41,427 nt of DNA from an uncultured Pseudomonadota bacterium (GTDB lineage: Bacteria > Myxococcota_A > Polyangia > HGW-17). A program made the translations under genes and the position numbers. Shown here one piece after another: positions 27,614 through 39,600 of the stretch (position 1 is the first letter of the stretch; each line of letters starts with the position of its first letter). The stretch spans positions 1 to 41,427 of the forward strand of contig CALKWH010000303.1 of the NCBI GenBank assembly GCA_938004375.1. The letters are read 5' to 3'. Under the pieces are notes generated by a model, which saw only the letters and a program-made list of their open reading frames with translations, was not told the origin of the DNA and ran no database searches.

Positions 27614-27747
27614 ACAAAAAACCGACATACTGGCCCGCCTGCGACGCGGGCGTACATTCCATCCGGGAACCGGGCTTGTCCCTCGGCCGTTTTCCCGCTA
27701 CAGTCCGTCCCGCGGCGCCCACGACGGGCGCGGCGGAAAGGCGACCG

Positions 27748-28863
27748 ATGGACCATCGCATCACCACCCTCGCGAAGAACTGCATCCGATATTCCACCCG
27801 CCTCGCGGCCGGCGAGCGGATCCTCATCGAGGCCACCGGCGAGGGCGCCCGGGCGCTCGCCCGCGCGCTCGTCAAGGAGGCCCATGCCGTGGGCGCCGAG
27901 CCATTCGTCACCATCAAGGACAGCGCCGTGCTGCGCGAGCTCCTGCTGGGCGCCACCCGGGACCAGCTCGAGCGCACCGCCCGATATGAAATGGAGCGCA
28001 TGAAGGAGATGGACGCCTACGTCGCCATCCGGGGTCCCGAGAACGCCAGCGAGCTCGCCGACGTGCCCCCCGAGAAGCTCGCCTGGTACCAGGAGCTCTG
28101 GTTCCACCCCGTCCACGCCGAGCAGCGCGTGAACCACACCAAATGGCTCGTGCTGCGCTGGCCCAACCACTCCATGGCCCAGCTCGCCAACACCTCGCTG
28201 GAGGCCTTCGAGGACTTTTACTTCAATGTGTGCTGCCTGGACTACGGCAAGATGTCCCTGGCCATGGACCCGCTGGTGGCCCTCATGGAGCGCACCGACC
28301 GCGTGCGCCTGGTCGCCCCCGGCACCGACCTGAAGTTTTCAATCAAGGGCATCCCGGCGATCAAGTGCTGCGGGCTGCGCAACATCCCCGACGGCGAGGT
28401 CTACACGGCCCCGGTGCGGGACTCCGTGAACGGCACGATCACCTACAACACGCCTTCGGTGTACCAGGGCTTCACCTACGAGAACGTCTCGTTCACCTTC
28501 GAGCAAGGGAAGATCGTCGCGGCCACTGCCAACAACACGGAGAAGATCAACCAGTTGCTCGACACCGACGAGGGCGCCCGCTACGTGGGCGAGTTCGCCC
28601 TGGGGGTGAACCCGTTCGTCACCAAACCGATGAAGGACACGCTCTTCGACGAGAAGATCATGGGGTCGTTCCACTTCACGCCGGGGCAGGCCTACACCAT
28701 CGCCGACAACGGCAACCGCTCGGCCATCCACTGGGATCTGGTGCTGATCCAGACCCCCGCGTGGGGCGGCGGCGAGATCTGGTTCGACGACGTGCTGATC
28801 CGCCAGGACGGCCGCTTCGTGCTCCCCGAGCTCGAGGGCCTCAACCCGGAAAATCTGGCATAA
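27748..28863 (+). CDS. M29-family metallo-aminopeptidase
   Basis: 371 residues from the ATG at 27748, where family similarity begins (MDHRITTLAKNCIRYSTRL); GGAAAGG is 6 nt upstream. M29 aminopeptidases (AmpS/AmpT/PepS type) remove N-terminal residues using two metal ions in a homodimer. The conserved ligand regions are present: NIPDGEVYTAP, YVGEFALGVN, GSFHFTPGQAY and SAIHWDLV. There is no signal peptide, so it acts in the cytosol. The frame continues upstream into the hairpin array, but that part is not conserved. The stop codon is followed at once by a 40-bp hairpin repeat, and the gene lies between inverted copies of a 32-bp sequence. Confidence 0.92.
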   Translation: MDHRITTLAKNCIRYSTRLAAGERILIEATGEGARALARALVKEAHAVGAEPFVTIKDSAVLRELLLGATRDQLERTARYEMERMKEMDAYVAIRGPENASELADVPPEKLAWYQELWFHPVHAEQRVNHTKWLVLRWPNHSMAQLANTSLEAFEDFYFNVCCLDYGKMSLAMDPLVALMERTDRVRLVAPGTDLKFSIKGIPAIKCCGLRNIPDGEVYTAPVRDSVNGTITYNTPSVYQGFTYENVSFTFEQGKIVAATANNTEKINQLLDTDEGARYVGEFALGVNPFVTKPMKDTLFDEKIMGSFHFTPGQAYTIADNGNRSAIHWDLVLIQTPAWGGGEIWFDDVLIRQDGRFVLPELEGLNPENLA

Positions 28864-28953
28864 TTCGGATGCGTCTTGTTTCCCCGGGTAGGGGACCTAC
28901 CCGTCTAGCATGTTTCGGATGCGTCTTGTTTCCCCGGGTAGGGGACCTACCCG
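28864..28953. repeat. Two direct 40-bp hairpin repeats; includes right inverted repeat
   Basis: 28864-28903 and 28914-28953 are identical over 40 bp (start TTCGGATGCGTCTTG) and each carries the hairpin CCGGGTAGG-GGA-CCTACCCGG. In the second copy the stem extends to 11 bp. Bases 28881-28912 are the inverted partner of 26544-26575. The pair sits in the 145-nt gap between two convergent genes and may also stop transcription in both directions, although no T-run follows. Confidence 0.93.
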
Positions 28954-29008
28954 GGGCTTGATTGCATCGTTCCAGACAGGTTAGCCCCCTGTAGAGCGAC
29001 CGCACTCC

Positions 29009-29602
29009 CTATTGAAGGATCCCGCTGGCCTTGATCTCGGCGATCATGGCCGTGGCCTCGCGGTAGCCGACCACGGTCTTGACCATCTGGCCCTGGGCGT
29101 CGATGAGGATGAAATGGGGGATGCCACCGGGGCGGAAAGGCGGCGGGACGTTCTGATACGCTTTGCGGGCGGAGCCGTCGTCGAGGCAGACGGGGAACTT
29201 CTTCTCGGGGAACTGCGCCTTGATCTGCTCGGGCTGGGCCACCGGTCCCGCGTGCACGGACACGATGGCCAGCCCCGGCAGCGCGTCGGCGATCTTCGGG
29301 AGCTCGGGGATCATCTTGCGGCAGTAGCCGCAGCCCATGCTCCAGAACTCGAGAAGCACGGGCTTCCCCTTGTGGGCCGAGAGGGTGCACGTGCCGCCGT
29401 CGAGGGCGGGGACCGTGAAGTCGGGGGCCGCGAGGCCGGACCCCCCGTCCGCGGGGGCGCCGGCCGCCGGAGTCCCGTCCGCCGACTTCATGGCGCCGCC
29501 GGCGCCGGGCTCGTCGGGAGCCTTCACGGGCTTCATGCCGTCGGACTTGCAGGCGGAAAAGAGGGTGAGGGCCAGGATGATCGGGATGATTCGGTTCAGC
29601 AT
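29009..29602 (-). CDS. Thioredoxin-like (TlpA-type) lipoprotein
   Basis: 197 residues; GGAGGAG lies 6 nt before the ATG. The signal peptide ends LTLFSAC, a lipobox. An Ala/Gly/Pro-rich linker (about 25-55) leads to a thioredoxin fold with APDFTVPALDGG, KPVLLEFWSMGCGYCRKMIP (CxxC near residue 92-95) and the cis-Pro segment GGIPHFILID. TlpA/ResA-type proteins reduce disulfides or support cytochrome maturation outside the cytoplasm. No cytochrome gene is nearby. It follows the histidine kinase gene by 49 nt and may be part of a pepT-kinase-tlpA transcription unit. Confidence 0.9.
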   Translation of the reverse strand: MLNRIIPIILALTLFSACKSDGMKPVKAPDEPGAGGAMKSADGTPAAGAPADGGSGLAAPDFTVPALDGGTCTLSAHKGKPVLLEFWSMGCGYCRKMIPELPKIADALPGLAIVSVHAGPVAQPEQIKAQFPEKKFPVCLDDGSARKAYQNVPPPFRPGGIPHFILIDAQGQMVKTVVGYREATAMIAEIKASGILQ

Positions 29603-29651
29603 GCGTCTCCTCCAATGAGTCGAGGCAACCTAGCCGCCCCGTCTCCTCGTG

Positions 29652-31721
29652 TCAAGCCGGAGCAGCAGGCCAGCGCAGGGTGGCCGTGGTGCGCCCCCCC
29701 TCCGAGGCCAGCTCGAGCCGGCCGCCCGAGGCCTCCATGAGGCGGGCGCAGATCGGCAACCCCAGGCCGGTGCCCTTCTCCTTGGTGGTGAAGAAGGGCT
29801 CGAACACACGGGCCAGCGCCTCGGGCGGGATCCCGCCGCCCTCGTCGACCACCTCCAGCAGGACCTCGTCGCCGCGACAGGCCGCCCGAAGCGAGATCTT
29901 CGGGGGCTCCGGCGCGTCCCCGGGCAGACCGGCCGCCTCGAGGGCGTCCTTGGCGTTGAGCACGAGGTTGAGCAGGATCTGGCGCAATTTGTCCTGATCC
30001 ATGTGGACCACCAGGGGCTCCCCGGGCCGCTCCAGCGTCACGCCCACCGGGGCCGCGGCGCCCTGGAGCAGCGGCAGCATCCGGGCGCAGGTCTCGCCGA
30101 GCTCCATGGGCTCGGCGCGCTCCACCGCCGGCCGCGCGTACTCGAGGAAGTCGAGCACCACGCGGTTCATGCGGTGCACCTCCTGGGCCACGATGCGGAA
30201 GAAGTCCGCGCGCTCGTCCTCGGTCAGATCCCGGGCCTCGGGGCTCTCGAGCACCTGCACGGCGCCCCAGATCGCCCCCAGGGGGTTGCGGATCTCGTGG
30301 GCGAGGCCGGCGGCGAGCTGGCCCAGGGCGGCCAGGTGCTCCTGGCGGCGCATCTGGCTCTGGCGGTCCAGGCTGGTGAACACGGCGCCCAGCTTCTGCG
30401 CCAGGCGCTGGAATTCGGCGAGCTCGCTCTTGGCGTACGGGTTCTTGCGGGCGGGGTCGCCCACGGCCAGAAAGCCGGTGAGCCGGTCGTGGGCGTGGAC
30501 CGGGAAGCAGGCGTCGGCGGCCAGCTCGTCCAGCGCCCGCAGCACCGCCTGCGCCTCGAAGGAGGGCCGCGGGGCGAGCCAGCCGCGCGAGAGCCGCTCG
30601 AGCTCCAGCTCGACGTCCTCCCGGGTGACCAGATCCTCGACCTGCAGACGCTCCCACAGGCCCGCCCACGCGCCGGGCGGCGAGAACAGCGGGAAATCCC
30701 GTCCCAGGGCGCCCAGGCGGACGAACTCCGACCGCCCCGGCGAGAGCACGTACAGGCAGGCGGCGGCCACGCGCCGGCTCTCCATGAGGCCCTCGAGCAC
30801 CAGGTCGGCGGCCGCGTGCCCCGAGGCCGGCAGCACGTCCAGCCGCCGCGAGGTTTCCCGCAGCCGCCGCTCGAGCTCCTTGCGTCGGTAGAACAGGGTG
30901 CGGAAGAGCCACCGCTCGGCAAACTGTGAGAGGGGGTCGAGCAGCAGCACGACGATCACCGAGGCGCCCACCACGTTGATCCGGAAGAGCTCGCGATCGG
31001 TCTGGGGGATCCACGAGAGCATCCCCAGGTAGATCGCGGCGATGCCGGTGACGAGCCCGGCGAGCACCGCCAGGCGGGTGAGCATCTCGTCGAGGTCCAG
31101 CAGGCGCTGGTGCATGATCGTCTGGCTGAGGAAATACAGGTACAGCAGCACGGCCGCGTTGCCGGCGGCGTGCCACACCGGGCTGTCGGCCTGCCAGGAG
31201 CGGGTGGCCGGGAGGGCGGCGGCCAGAAGCACGGTCGCCGCCAGCAGGATCTGGATGCGCCCCAGGGCGGCGCGATGGGTGGTGCGGCGCGCCAGTTGGA
31301 GCATGTCGGCGATCACCCAGCCGGTGCCGTACGCCAGGAAGAGCCCTTCGACCAGCCTCACCTGCCAGGGGTCCGCCCGCCCGAAGACCCCGGCGGCGTG
31401 GAGTCCGGCCAGCGAGACCTGCAGCACGGTCGCGACCAGCGGCCCCTTCCAGTGGGGGAACCGGCGCTGGCCGTGCATCAGCAGGAAGAAGAAGCGGATC
31501 CCCAGCCACCCGGTGGCCACCGACAGGGCCACGCGCGCCGGCTCCGGGAAAGCCCCCGGGGTGGGGCGCAGCGCGGCCAGCGCGAAGAGGGCGCCCACGC
31601 CGGCGGTGAACAGGAAGAACCACCGCGGCACGAGCCGGTTGCGCTCGCGCAGGAGGACGGACAGTCCGAGGGAGACGGCCAGGACGGCGCCCAGGAGATC
31701 GGAGAAGAGGAAGGGGTGCAC
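29652..31721 (-). CDS. Membrane sensor histidine kinase with GAF-like domain
   Basis: 689 residues from a GTG start (CAC on the plus strand at 31719-31721) preceded by GAGG at 9 nt. About nine hydrophobic segments fill residues 1-260. A GAF-like region (about 290-450) follows, then a HisKA domain with LGQLAAGLAHEIRNPLGAI (phospho-acceptor His at about 475) and an HATPase_c domain with LRQILLNLVLNAKDAL, VDEGGGIP and KGTGLGLPI. It autophosphorylates in response to an unknown signal and belongs to the NtrB/ZraS-like type. No receiver domain or response-regulator gene is in the window, so it is an orphan. The upstream neighbour, pepT, is 46 nt away on the same strand. Confidence 0.92.
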   Translation of the reverse strand: MHPFLFSDLLGAVLAVSLGLSVLLRERNRLVPRWFFLFTAGVGALFALAALRPTPGAFPEPARVALSVATGWLGIRFFFLLMHGQRRFPHWKGPLVATVLQVSLAGLHAAGVFGRADPWQVRLVEGLFLAYGTGWVIADMLQLARRTTHRAALGRIQILLAATVLLAAALPATRSWQADSPVWHAAGNAAVLLYLYFLSQTIMHQRLLDLDEMLTRLAVLAGLVTGIAAIYLGMLSWIPQTDRELFRINVVGASVIVVLLLDPLSQFAERWLFRTLFYRRKELERRLRETSRRLDVLPASGHAAADLVLEGLMESRRVAAACLYVLSPGRSEFVRLGALGRDFPLFSPPGAWAGLWERLQVEDLVTREDVELELERLSRGWLAPRPSFEAQAVLRALDELAADACFPVHAHDRLTGFLAVGDPARKNPYAKSELAEFQRLAQKLGAVFTSLDRQSQMRRQEHLAALGQLAAGLAHEIRNPLGAIWGAVQVLESPEARDLTEDERADFFRIVAQEVHRMNRVVLDFLEYARPAVERAEPMELGETCARMLPLLQGAAAPVGVTLERPGEPLVVHMDQDKLRQILLNLVLNAKDALEAAGLPGDAPEPPKISLRAACRGDEVLLEVVDEGGGIPPEALARVFEPFFTTKEKGTGLGLPICARLMEASGGRLELASEGGRTTATLRWPAAPA

Positions 31722-31767
31722 GGGCGCGGGCCTCGCGAAACGGCGGGGGCACGGCCCCTGGGGGCGC

Positions 31768-33021
31768 CTAGTGCGGCAGCGCCCAGATGCGCGCGAGCTC
31801 GACGAGGGTCTTCACGGTGAACACCATGTCCTCGGCGCTCACCCACTCGCGGGTGCTGTGGAAGTTGTGCCCGCCCGTGAAGATGTTGGGCGTGGGCAGC
31901 CCCATGGCGGACAGGCGGGAGCCGTCGGTGCCGCCGCGGATCACGCCCAGGCGCGGCTCGCGGCCGGCGGCCTTCACGGCCTCCATGGCGGCCTCGATGA
32001 CCCGGGGATGGCCTTCGATGTACTTGCGCATGTTGCGGTACTGCTCGTTGACCGTGAGGTTGAGCTCGGCCTTGGGGAACTCGCGGCGCAGGTCGTCTAC
32101 GATGGAGCGCAGCAGGTTCTCGAAGCGGACCAGCCCCTCGTCGTCGAAGTCGCGCACCAGCATCTTCACGACGGTGCGATCCACGCCGCCCTTGATGGTG
32201 TAGGCGTGCAGGTAGCCCTGGCGGCCCTCGGTGGTCTCGGGGGCGCTCTCGCGGGGCAGCCGGGTGATGAAGTGCGCGGCGATCAGGGCCGCGTTGACCA
32301 GGCGGTCCTTGGCGAAGCCCGGATGGATCTCGACGCCCTTGACCTCGAGCTCGGCGGAGTCGGCGCTGAAGGTCTCGTTCTCGATGATGCCGACGGTCTC
32401 GCCGTCGACCGTGTAGGCGTACTTCGCGCCGAACTTTTCGATGTCGAAGTGGTCGACGCCGGCGCCGATCTCCTCGTCGCAGGTGAACCCGACGCGGATC
32501 GGCCCGTGCTGGATCTGCGGGTTCTCCTTGAGGAACCGCACCGCGGACATGATCTCGGACACGCCGGCCTTGTTGTCCGCGCCCAGCAGGGTGGTGCCCG
32601 AGGACGTGATGATCGTGTTGCCGACCTGGTTCTTCAACTCGGGGCAGTCGGCCGGGTCGAGCACCTGCCAGGGGGCGTCGGGGTAATGGATCACGCCGCC
32701 GTCGTAGTTCTCGTGGAACAGCGGCTTCACGTCCTTGCCGGAGGCGGCCGGGCTGGTGTCCATGTGGGCGATCAAGCCGATCGCCGGCACCTCGTGGGCC
32801 ACGTTCGAGGGCAGCGTGGCGGTCACATAGCCCCACTGGTCGATCTCGACGTTCTCGAGGCCGATTTCATTGAGATCCTGCACCAGCATGTATCCCAGAT
32901 CCTTTTGTTTCTCCGTACTCGGATACGGGTGCGGACCCTGAGGATGCTCCGGTTCCTGACTCTGGGTGTCCACCTGCACGTATTTCACGAACCGGGCCAC
33001 GACGTCTGTGCGAATATCCAT
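31768..33021 (-). CDS. pepT: Peptidase T (tripeptide aminopeptidase)
   Basis: 417 residues, the normal length. This M20B zinc enzyme releases the N-terminal residue from tripeptides in the cytosol. The di-metal site is intact: HMDTSP (H86, D88), GADNKAG (D149), CDEEIGAG (general base E183 and ligand E184), TVDGE (D206) and GGHNFHS near the C-terminus; the dimerisation (lid) region lies between about 210 and 320. AAAGGAG precedes the ATG by 11 nt. It is the first gene of a minus-strand run with the histidine kinase and the TlpA-like lipoprotein and is divergent from acs. Confidence 0.95.
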   Translation of the reverse strand: MDIRTDVVARFVKYVQVDTQSQEPEHPQGPHPYPSTEKQKDLGYMLVQDLNEIGLENVEIDQWGYVTATLPSNVAHEVPAIGLIAHMDTSPAASGKDVKPLFHENYDGGVIHYPDAPWQVLDPADCPELKNQVGNTIITSSGTTLLGADNKAGVSEIMSAVRFLKENPQIQHGPIRVGFTCDEEIGAGVDHFDIEKFGAKYAYTVDGETVGIIENETFSADSAELEVKGVEIHPGFAKDRLVNAALIAAHFITRLPRESAPETTEGRQGYLHAYTIKGGVDRTVVKMLVRDFDDEGLVRFENLLRSIVDDLRREFPKAELNLTVNEQYRNMRKYIEGHPRVIEAAMEAVKAAGREPRLGVIRGGTDGSRLSAMGLPTPNIFTGGHNFHSTREWVSAEDMVFTVKTLVELARIWALPH

Positions 33022-33461
33022 CAGATCAGCTCTCCTTTCCGTCGGAATTCATACACTCGGGGAGAAACCCCTGTCCAGCTGAAATCCGAACAAAATGAAC
33101 GCGCGAGAGGCCGTCGAAAAAGCGGGTTATTCGTTAGAAAAAACACGAATCCGAGCGGCCGTCCAAGAAGTATCGAAAAACATTCAGGAATTTCACAACT
33201 GGTGAAAATTGACCGCGGGAATGATCCACTTCGGCAGTCGCTTTTAAGTGGCAATCGCCCACTCCATTGACAAATTCACAGCCGGGATCGTTTGAAATAT
33301 CAATGTTTTTTTGATTTGTTTAATATATGCCCGCTCCGCCCGCCGGAAAAATTGCGGGGAACTGTTGCCAAGCGCGGGCAACAACACTAGAGATCAGGCG
33401 GCCAAATTGGTTCATGGTGAATCAGTGCAACCCCAACGTTTCCAGAAATAAGGAGTAACAC
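33022..33461. promoter_or_regulatory. Divergent control region between pepT and acs
   Basis: 440 nt with no credible gene and AT-rich patches. It holds an inverted repeat TTTCAC-AACTG-GTGAAA at 33191-33207, a perfect TTGACA at 33267-33272 without a good -10 at the right distance, and an AT-rich TTTAATATATG near 33319-33329. The region must contain promoters for both genes; their positions could not be fixed. Confidence 0.5.
33363..33383. promoter_or_regulatory. Palindromic operator candidate upstream of acs
   Basis: TGTTGCC and GGCAACA form perfect 7-bp arms separated by 7 nt (AAGCGCG), about 80 nt before the acs start. The symmetry and 14-bp centre spacing suit a dimeric regulator, but the regulator is not known. 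It could also fold as an RNA hairpin in the leader. Confidence 0.5.
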
Positions 33462-35414
<1,953 letters not shown>

Positions 35415-35508
35415 CGCCCGGAGATTCTCTCCCCCGCCTGACATACTTAAAAGCCGACCGGCCCGCCTGATTGCGGCCCGAAAATAGTCTGCAGAAGGCA
35501 AAGTCAGC

Positions 35509-35535
35509 TTGAACTGGCCCCGGGCATCATATAAG
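35509..35535 (+). promoter_or_regulatory. Candidate promoter for the outer-membrane protein gene
   Basis: TTGAAC at 35509-35514 and TATAAG (5 of 6) at 35530-35535. The spacing of 15 nt is short of the optimum. The leader to 35574 would be about 33 nt and carries AAAGGAAGG. Confidence 0.4.
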
Positions 35536-35573
35536 ATGCAGGACGGATTTGAGGCGTAAAGGAAGGTAATCCC

Positions 35574-36884
35574 ATGCAGAAACCGTCTTCCATCATGTTC
35601 GTTCTCCTCGCCGCCGCGCTCACGACGCTCTCGCTCCAGCCCTCGAACGCGCTGGCCAAGAAGCGCGTGGTCCTGCTCCCGTTCGACGCGGACGCCGCCA
35701 AGGATCACGGCAAGACCATCCGCGGTTTCATTCAGGACCTGCTCAAGAACAACTATGAGTACGTGCTGAAAAAGGACCTGAAAGAAGCCGAGGGCGACGA
35801 GATCGACTTCCGTGACCTCTCGCCGGACACCGTGAAGAAGATTTCCAAGCAGTTCTCCATCACCGCCTTCGTCGGCGCCGAGCTCAACAAGGTCAAGGGA
35901 TCCTTCGTGTTCAAGACCAAGATCTACTCCTGGGAGAGCGGCGAACCCCTGCCCGCCAAGGAGTACACGTTCAAGGGCAAGCCCTCCCAGAAACAAATCG
36001 AGGAGATGGCCGCCCTGGTCCTGATGGACATCGAGGAGATGAAGGAATACACGCCCCCCGAGGAGCCCAAGGACGATGCACCGGTCGTCCCCCAGGTCGA
36101 TGAGAAGGTCGAAAAGGTCGAGCCCCTGGACGCCGACAAGAACAAGGTGATCAAGCCCCCCAGAGCCATCGTCCCCAACCAGGTCCCCGCCATCCAGGCC
36201 GGCCTGATGCTGGGCTTTTTGCAGCGCAACCTGGACTTTCAGCCCACCACCGAGCCGTATTACAAGACCTCGTCTCCCAGCCTGGCCCCCGCGATCAAGG
36301 TCGCCCTGTATCCGCTGGCGCTGTCCAGCCCCGAGAGCCTGGGCGCCCGCTTCGGCCTGAACCTGTCCGGCCTGTTCCTGCCCGCCTTCGAGAGCTACCC
36401 GGCCAACGACAAGGACAACAAGGTCGGCACCACGGTCATGGATCTCAACTTCGCCCTGCTGTACCGCCACCCGGTGGGCGAGAACATCCACCTCACGCCG
36501 CGCCTGGGCTACGCCATGCGCACCTGGAGCTTCGCCAAGAAGGACGTCCTGGACGTCCCGTCGGTCTCCTACTCCTCCATCGACCTGGGCGTCGACGTCC
36601 GCCTGAACCTGGCCAGCATCGCGGTGGTCGAGGCGGGGGCGTCCTTCTATCTGCCGCTGGCGGCCGGCGACCTCGCCGAGGGTGAGTACTACGGTGAGTC
36701 CAGCCTGTATGGCCTGGGCCTCCGCTTCCTGTTCGGCTACAAGCTCACCCCCAACCTCGAGCTCGTGGCGACCTTCGACTTCACGCGCTACGCCTTCTCG
36801 TTCAATGACAAGGGGGCCCGCACCGCCGACAGCGCCGCGGACCAGTACCTGCAGTTCGGCATCGGCGCCCGCTTCAACCACTAG
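35574..36884 (+). CDS. Outer-membrane beta-barrel protein with periplasmic N-domain
   Basis: 436 residues with a signal peptide ending near NALA-KKR. Residues about 30-160 form a mixed alpha/beta domain starting RVVLLPFDADAAKDHGKTI, similar in look to the periplasmic domains that open LPF and precede lipoprotein or secretin components. A Pro/Glu/Lys linker (about 160-205) leads to about 230 residues with alternating hydrophobic strands and Tyr/Phe/Arg, ending in GIGARFNH, as in barrels inserted by BamA (an aromatic is near, but not at, the last residue). AAAGGAAGG precedes the ATG. No named family is recognised. It is the first gene of a same-strand run that includes ffh. Confidence 0.75.
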   Translation: MQKPSSIMFVLLAAALTTLSLQPSNALAKKRVVLLPFDADAAKDHGKTIRGFIQDLLKNNYEYVLKKDLKEAEGDEIDFRDLSPDTVKKISKQFSITAFVGAELNKVKGSFVFKTKIYSWESGEPLPAKEYTFKGKPSQKQIEEMAALVLMDIEEMKEYTPPEEPKDDAPVVPQVDEKVEKVEPLDADKNKVIKPPRAIVPNQVPAIQAGLMLGFLQRNLDFQPTTEPYYKTSSPSLAPAIKVALYPLALSSPESLGARFGLNLSGLFLPAFESYPANDKDNKVGTTVMDLNFALLYRHPVGENIHLTPRLGYAMRTWSFAKKDVLDVPSVSYSSIDLGVDVRLNLASIAVVEAGASFYLPLAAGDLAEGEYYGESSLYGLGLRFLFGYKLTPNLELVATFDFTRYAFSFNDKGARTADSAADQYLQFGIGARFNH

Positions 36885-36916
36885 GATCCCGTCGGACCGC
36901 TCCGACCGCAGGCCGC

Positions 36917-37930
36917 ATGCCCCCCTCCCCGGCCGTCTCCGAGAAACGCCCCAACGTGGGTTCCTTCACGCCCGACGAGTTCGCCCTGATCCTCGACGTC
37001 GTGGACCTGCTGGCCCGGGTGCCGGGCCAGGACGCCCTGGTCTCCCGCATCTGCCTGAAGTGGAACCGGATCCAGCGCTTCCACGCCCTGGTCCTCGAGA
37101 TGCCCGAGGTGGACCGGGTGCGCCTGGCCGGCGGGGATCCCCTGGACACCGACATCGACATCCTGGGGGTCGCCCACCTGAGCGACTTCGACCTGCGCCT
37201 GCCCGGTCGCACGATCATCGGCAAGGCCCTGATCGACCTCGAGATCAGTTTCTGGGGCTACCTGGCGGCGGCCGTCGAGGGCCGGATCCCCGACCCGGCG
37301 GATCGGACCGAGCTCCTGGCCGGCCTGGAGCGCTGTCTGTGCCACCGCATCTACAACCGCATGACCGCGGAGCTGCTCGCGTCGGTCGTCTCCAGCCCGC
37401 GGGTGGCCGAGAAGCACCGGCGCGCCGCAGCCCGCTTCCTGCTCACCCTCTGGGAGGAGGCCGCCATCCAGGCCATGCGCAACTTCGCCCCGCTGCTCGA
37501 GGGAATCTGGGAAGCCCGCCGCCGGGTCCGGGTCACCATCGGCACCCTCATGGGCATCTCCGAGATCACCTCCATGCTCAGCCTGGGGGCCACGGAGCAC
37601 TTCGTCGAGTTCTTCGCCGAGAACTTCGAGGAGACCGAGATCTCCGAAGCCTTCTCGGAGTTCCTGTTCGGCACCACCTACGAGGAATTGCGAGAAAAAA
37701 CGCTGGAACGGGAGCGGTTCGGGCTTGCATCCACGGCGGGTCTGGACTTAGATGCGACCGGGTTGCCGCGGGGCGCCGAGGACAGCCTGCAGGAGCGCTC
37801 CCTGGGGATTTACCGTTTCTTCAAGAAGCGGATCCAGGAGGCGCGCAGCCGGCGTGTGACCGGCGCGGCCGGGCCCAAGCGCATCGCGGAAGAATACCTG
37901 ATCCTGTACTTTATCGAACATCAGTTGTAG
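36917..37930 (+). CDS. Conserved-looking cytosolic protein of unknown function
   Basis: 337 residues, no signal peptide or membrane segment, and mostly helical by composition. The segment PLDTDIDILGVAHLSDFDL and a C-terminal half with many Glu/Phe/Arg (ATEHFVEFFAENFEETEIS) stand out; no catalytic motif is recognised. The ATG at 36917 has only a weak AGG upstream, and the next in-frame ATG is far inside, so this start is kept. It lies 32 nt after the barrel gene and 19 nt before ffh. Its constant spacing to ffh suggests cotranscription, but no role in protein targeting can be claimed. Confidence 0.7.
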   Translation: MPPSPAVSEKRPNVGSFTPDEFALILDVVDLLARVPGQDALVSRICLKWNRIQRFHALVLEMPEVDRVRLAGGDPLDTDIDILGVAHLSDFDLRLPGRTIIGKALIDLEISFWGYLAAAVEGRIPDPADRTELLAGLERCLCHRIYNRMTAELLASVVSSPRVAEKHRRAAARFLLTLWEEAAIQAMRNFAPLLEGIWEARRRVRVTIGTLMGISEITSMLSLGATEHFVEFFAENFEETEISEAFSEFLFGTTYEELREKTLERERFGLASTAGLDLDATGLPRGAEDSLQERSLGIYRFFKKRIQEARSRRVTGAAGPKRIAEEYLILYFIEHQL

Positions 37931-37949
37931 CCAACGGAGATTTGGACCC

Positions 37950-39596
<1,647 letters not shown>

Positions 39597-39600
39597 ACCC

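Larger units (their letters stand above)
26576..27747. repeat. Dense array of hairpin-forming repeats
   Basis: About 1.17 kb without a credible gene but full of perfect stems: 26608-26628 (9 bp), 26685-26701 (7 bp, loop GAC), 26710-26726 (7 bp, loop GAC), 26741-26776 (13 bp with one G-T pair), 26915-26928, 26942-26961 (7 bp), 27043-27061 (8 bp, loop TGA), 27065-27079, 27110-27124 (6 bp), 27288-27306 (8 bp), 27396-27425 (12 bp, loop GTTTTG), 27555-27573 and 27633-27651. A (GAA)6 run lies at 27439-27456 and GGCGTGAACGAGG occurs twice. Open frames here are low-complexity Arg/Pro/Gly sequences and change with each repeat, so they are not treated as genes. The array could be a decayed mobile element, a structured RNA or a nucleoid site. 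Confidence 0.85.

Noticed and set aside
27403..27747. Upstream extension of the M29 peptidase
   Set aside because: The frame is open but runs through array unit copies B and C; family similarity begins at the ATG at 27748.
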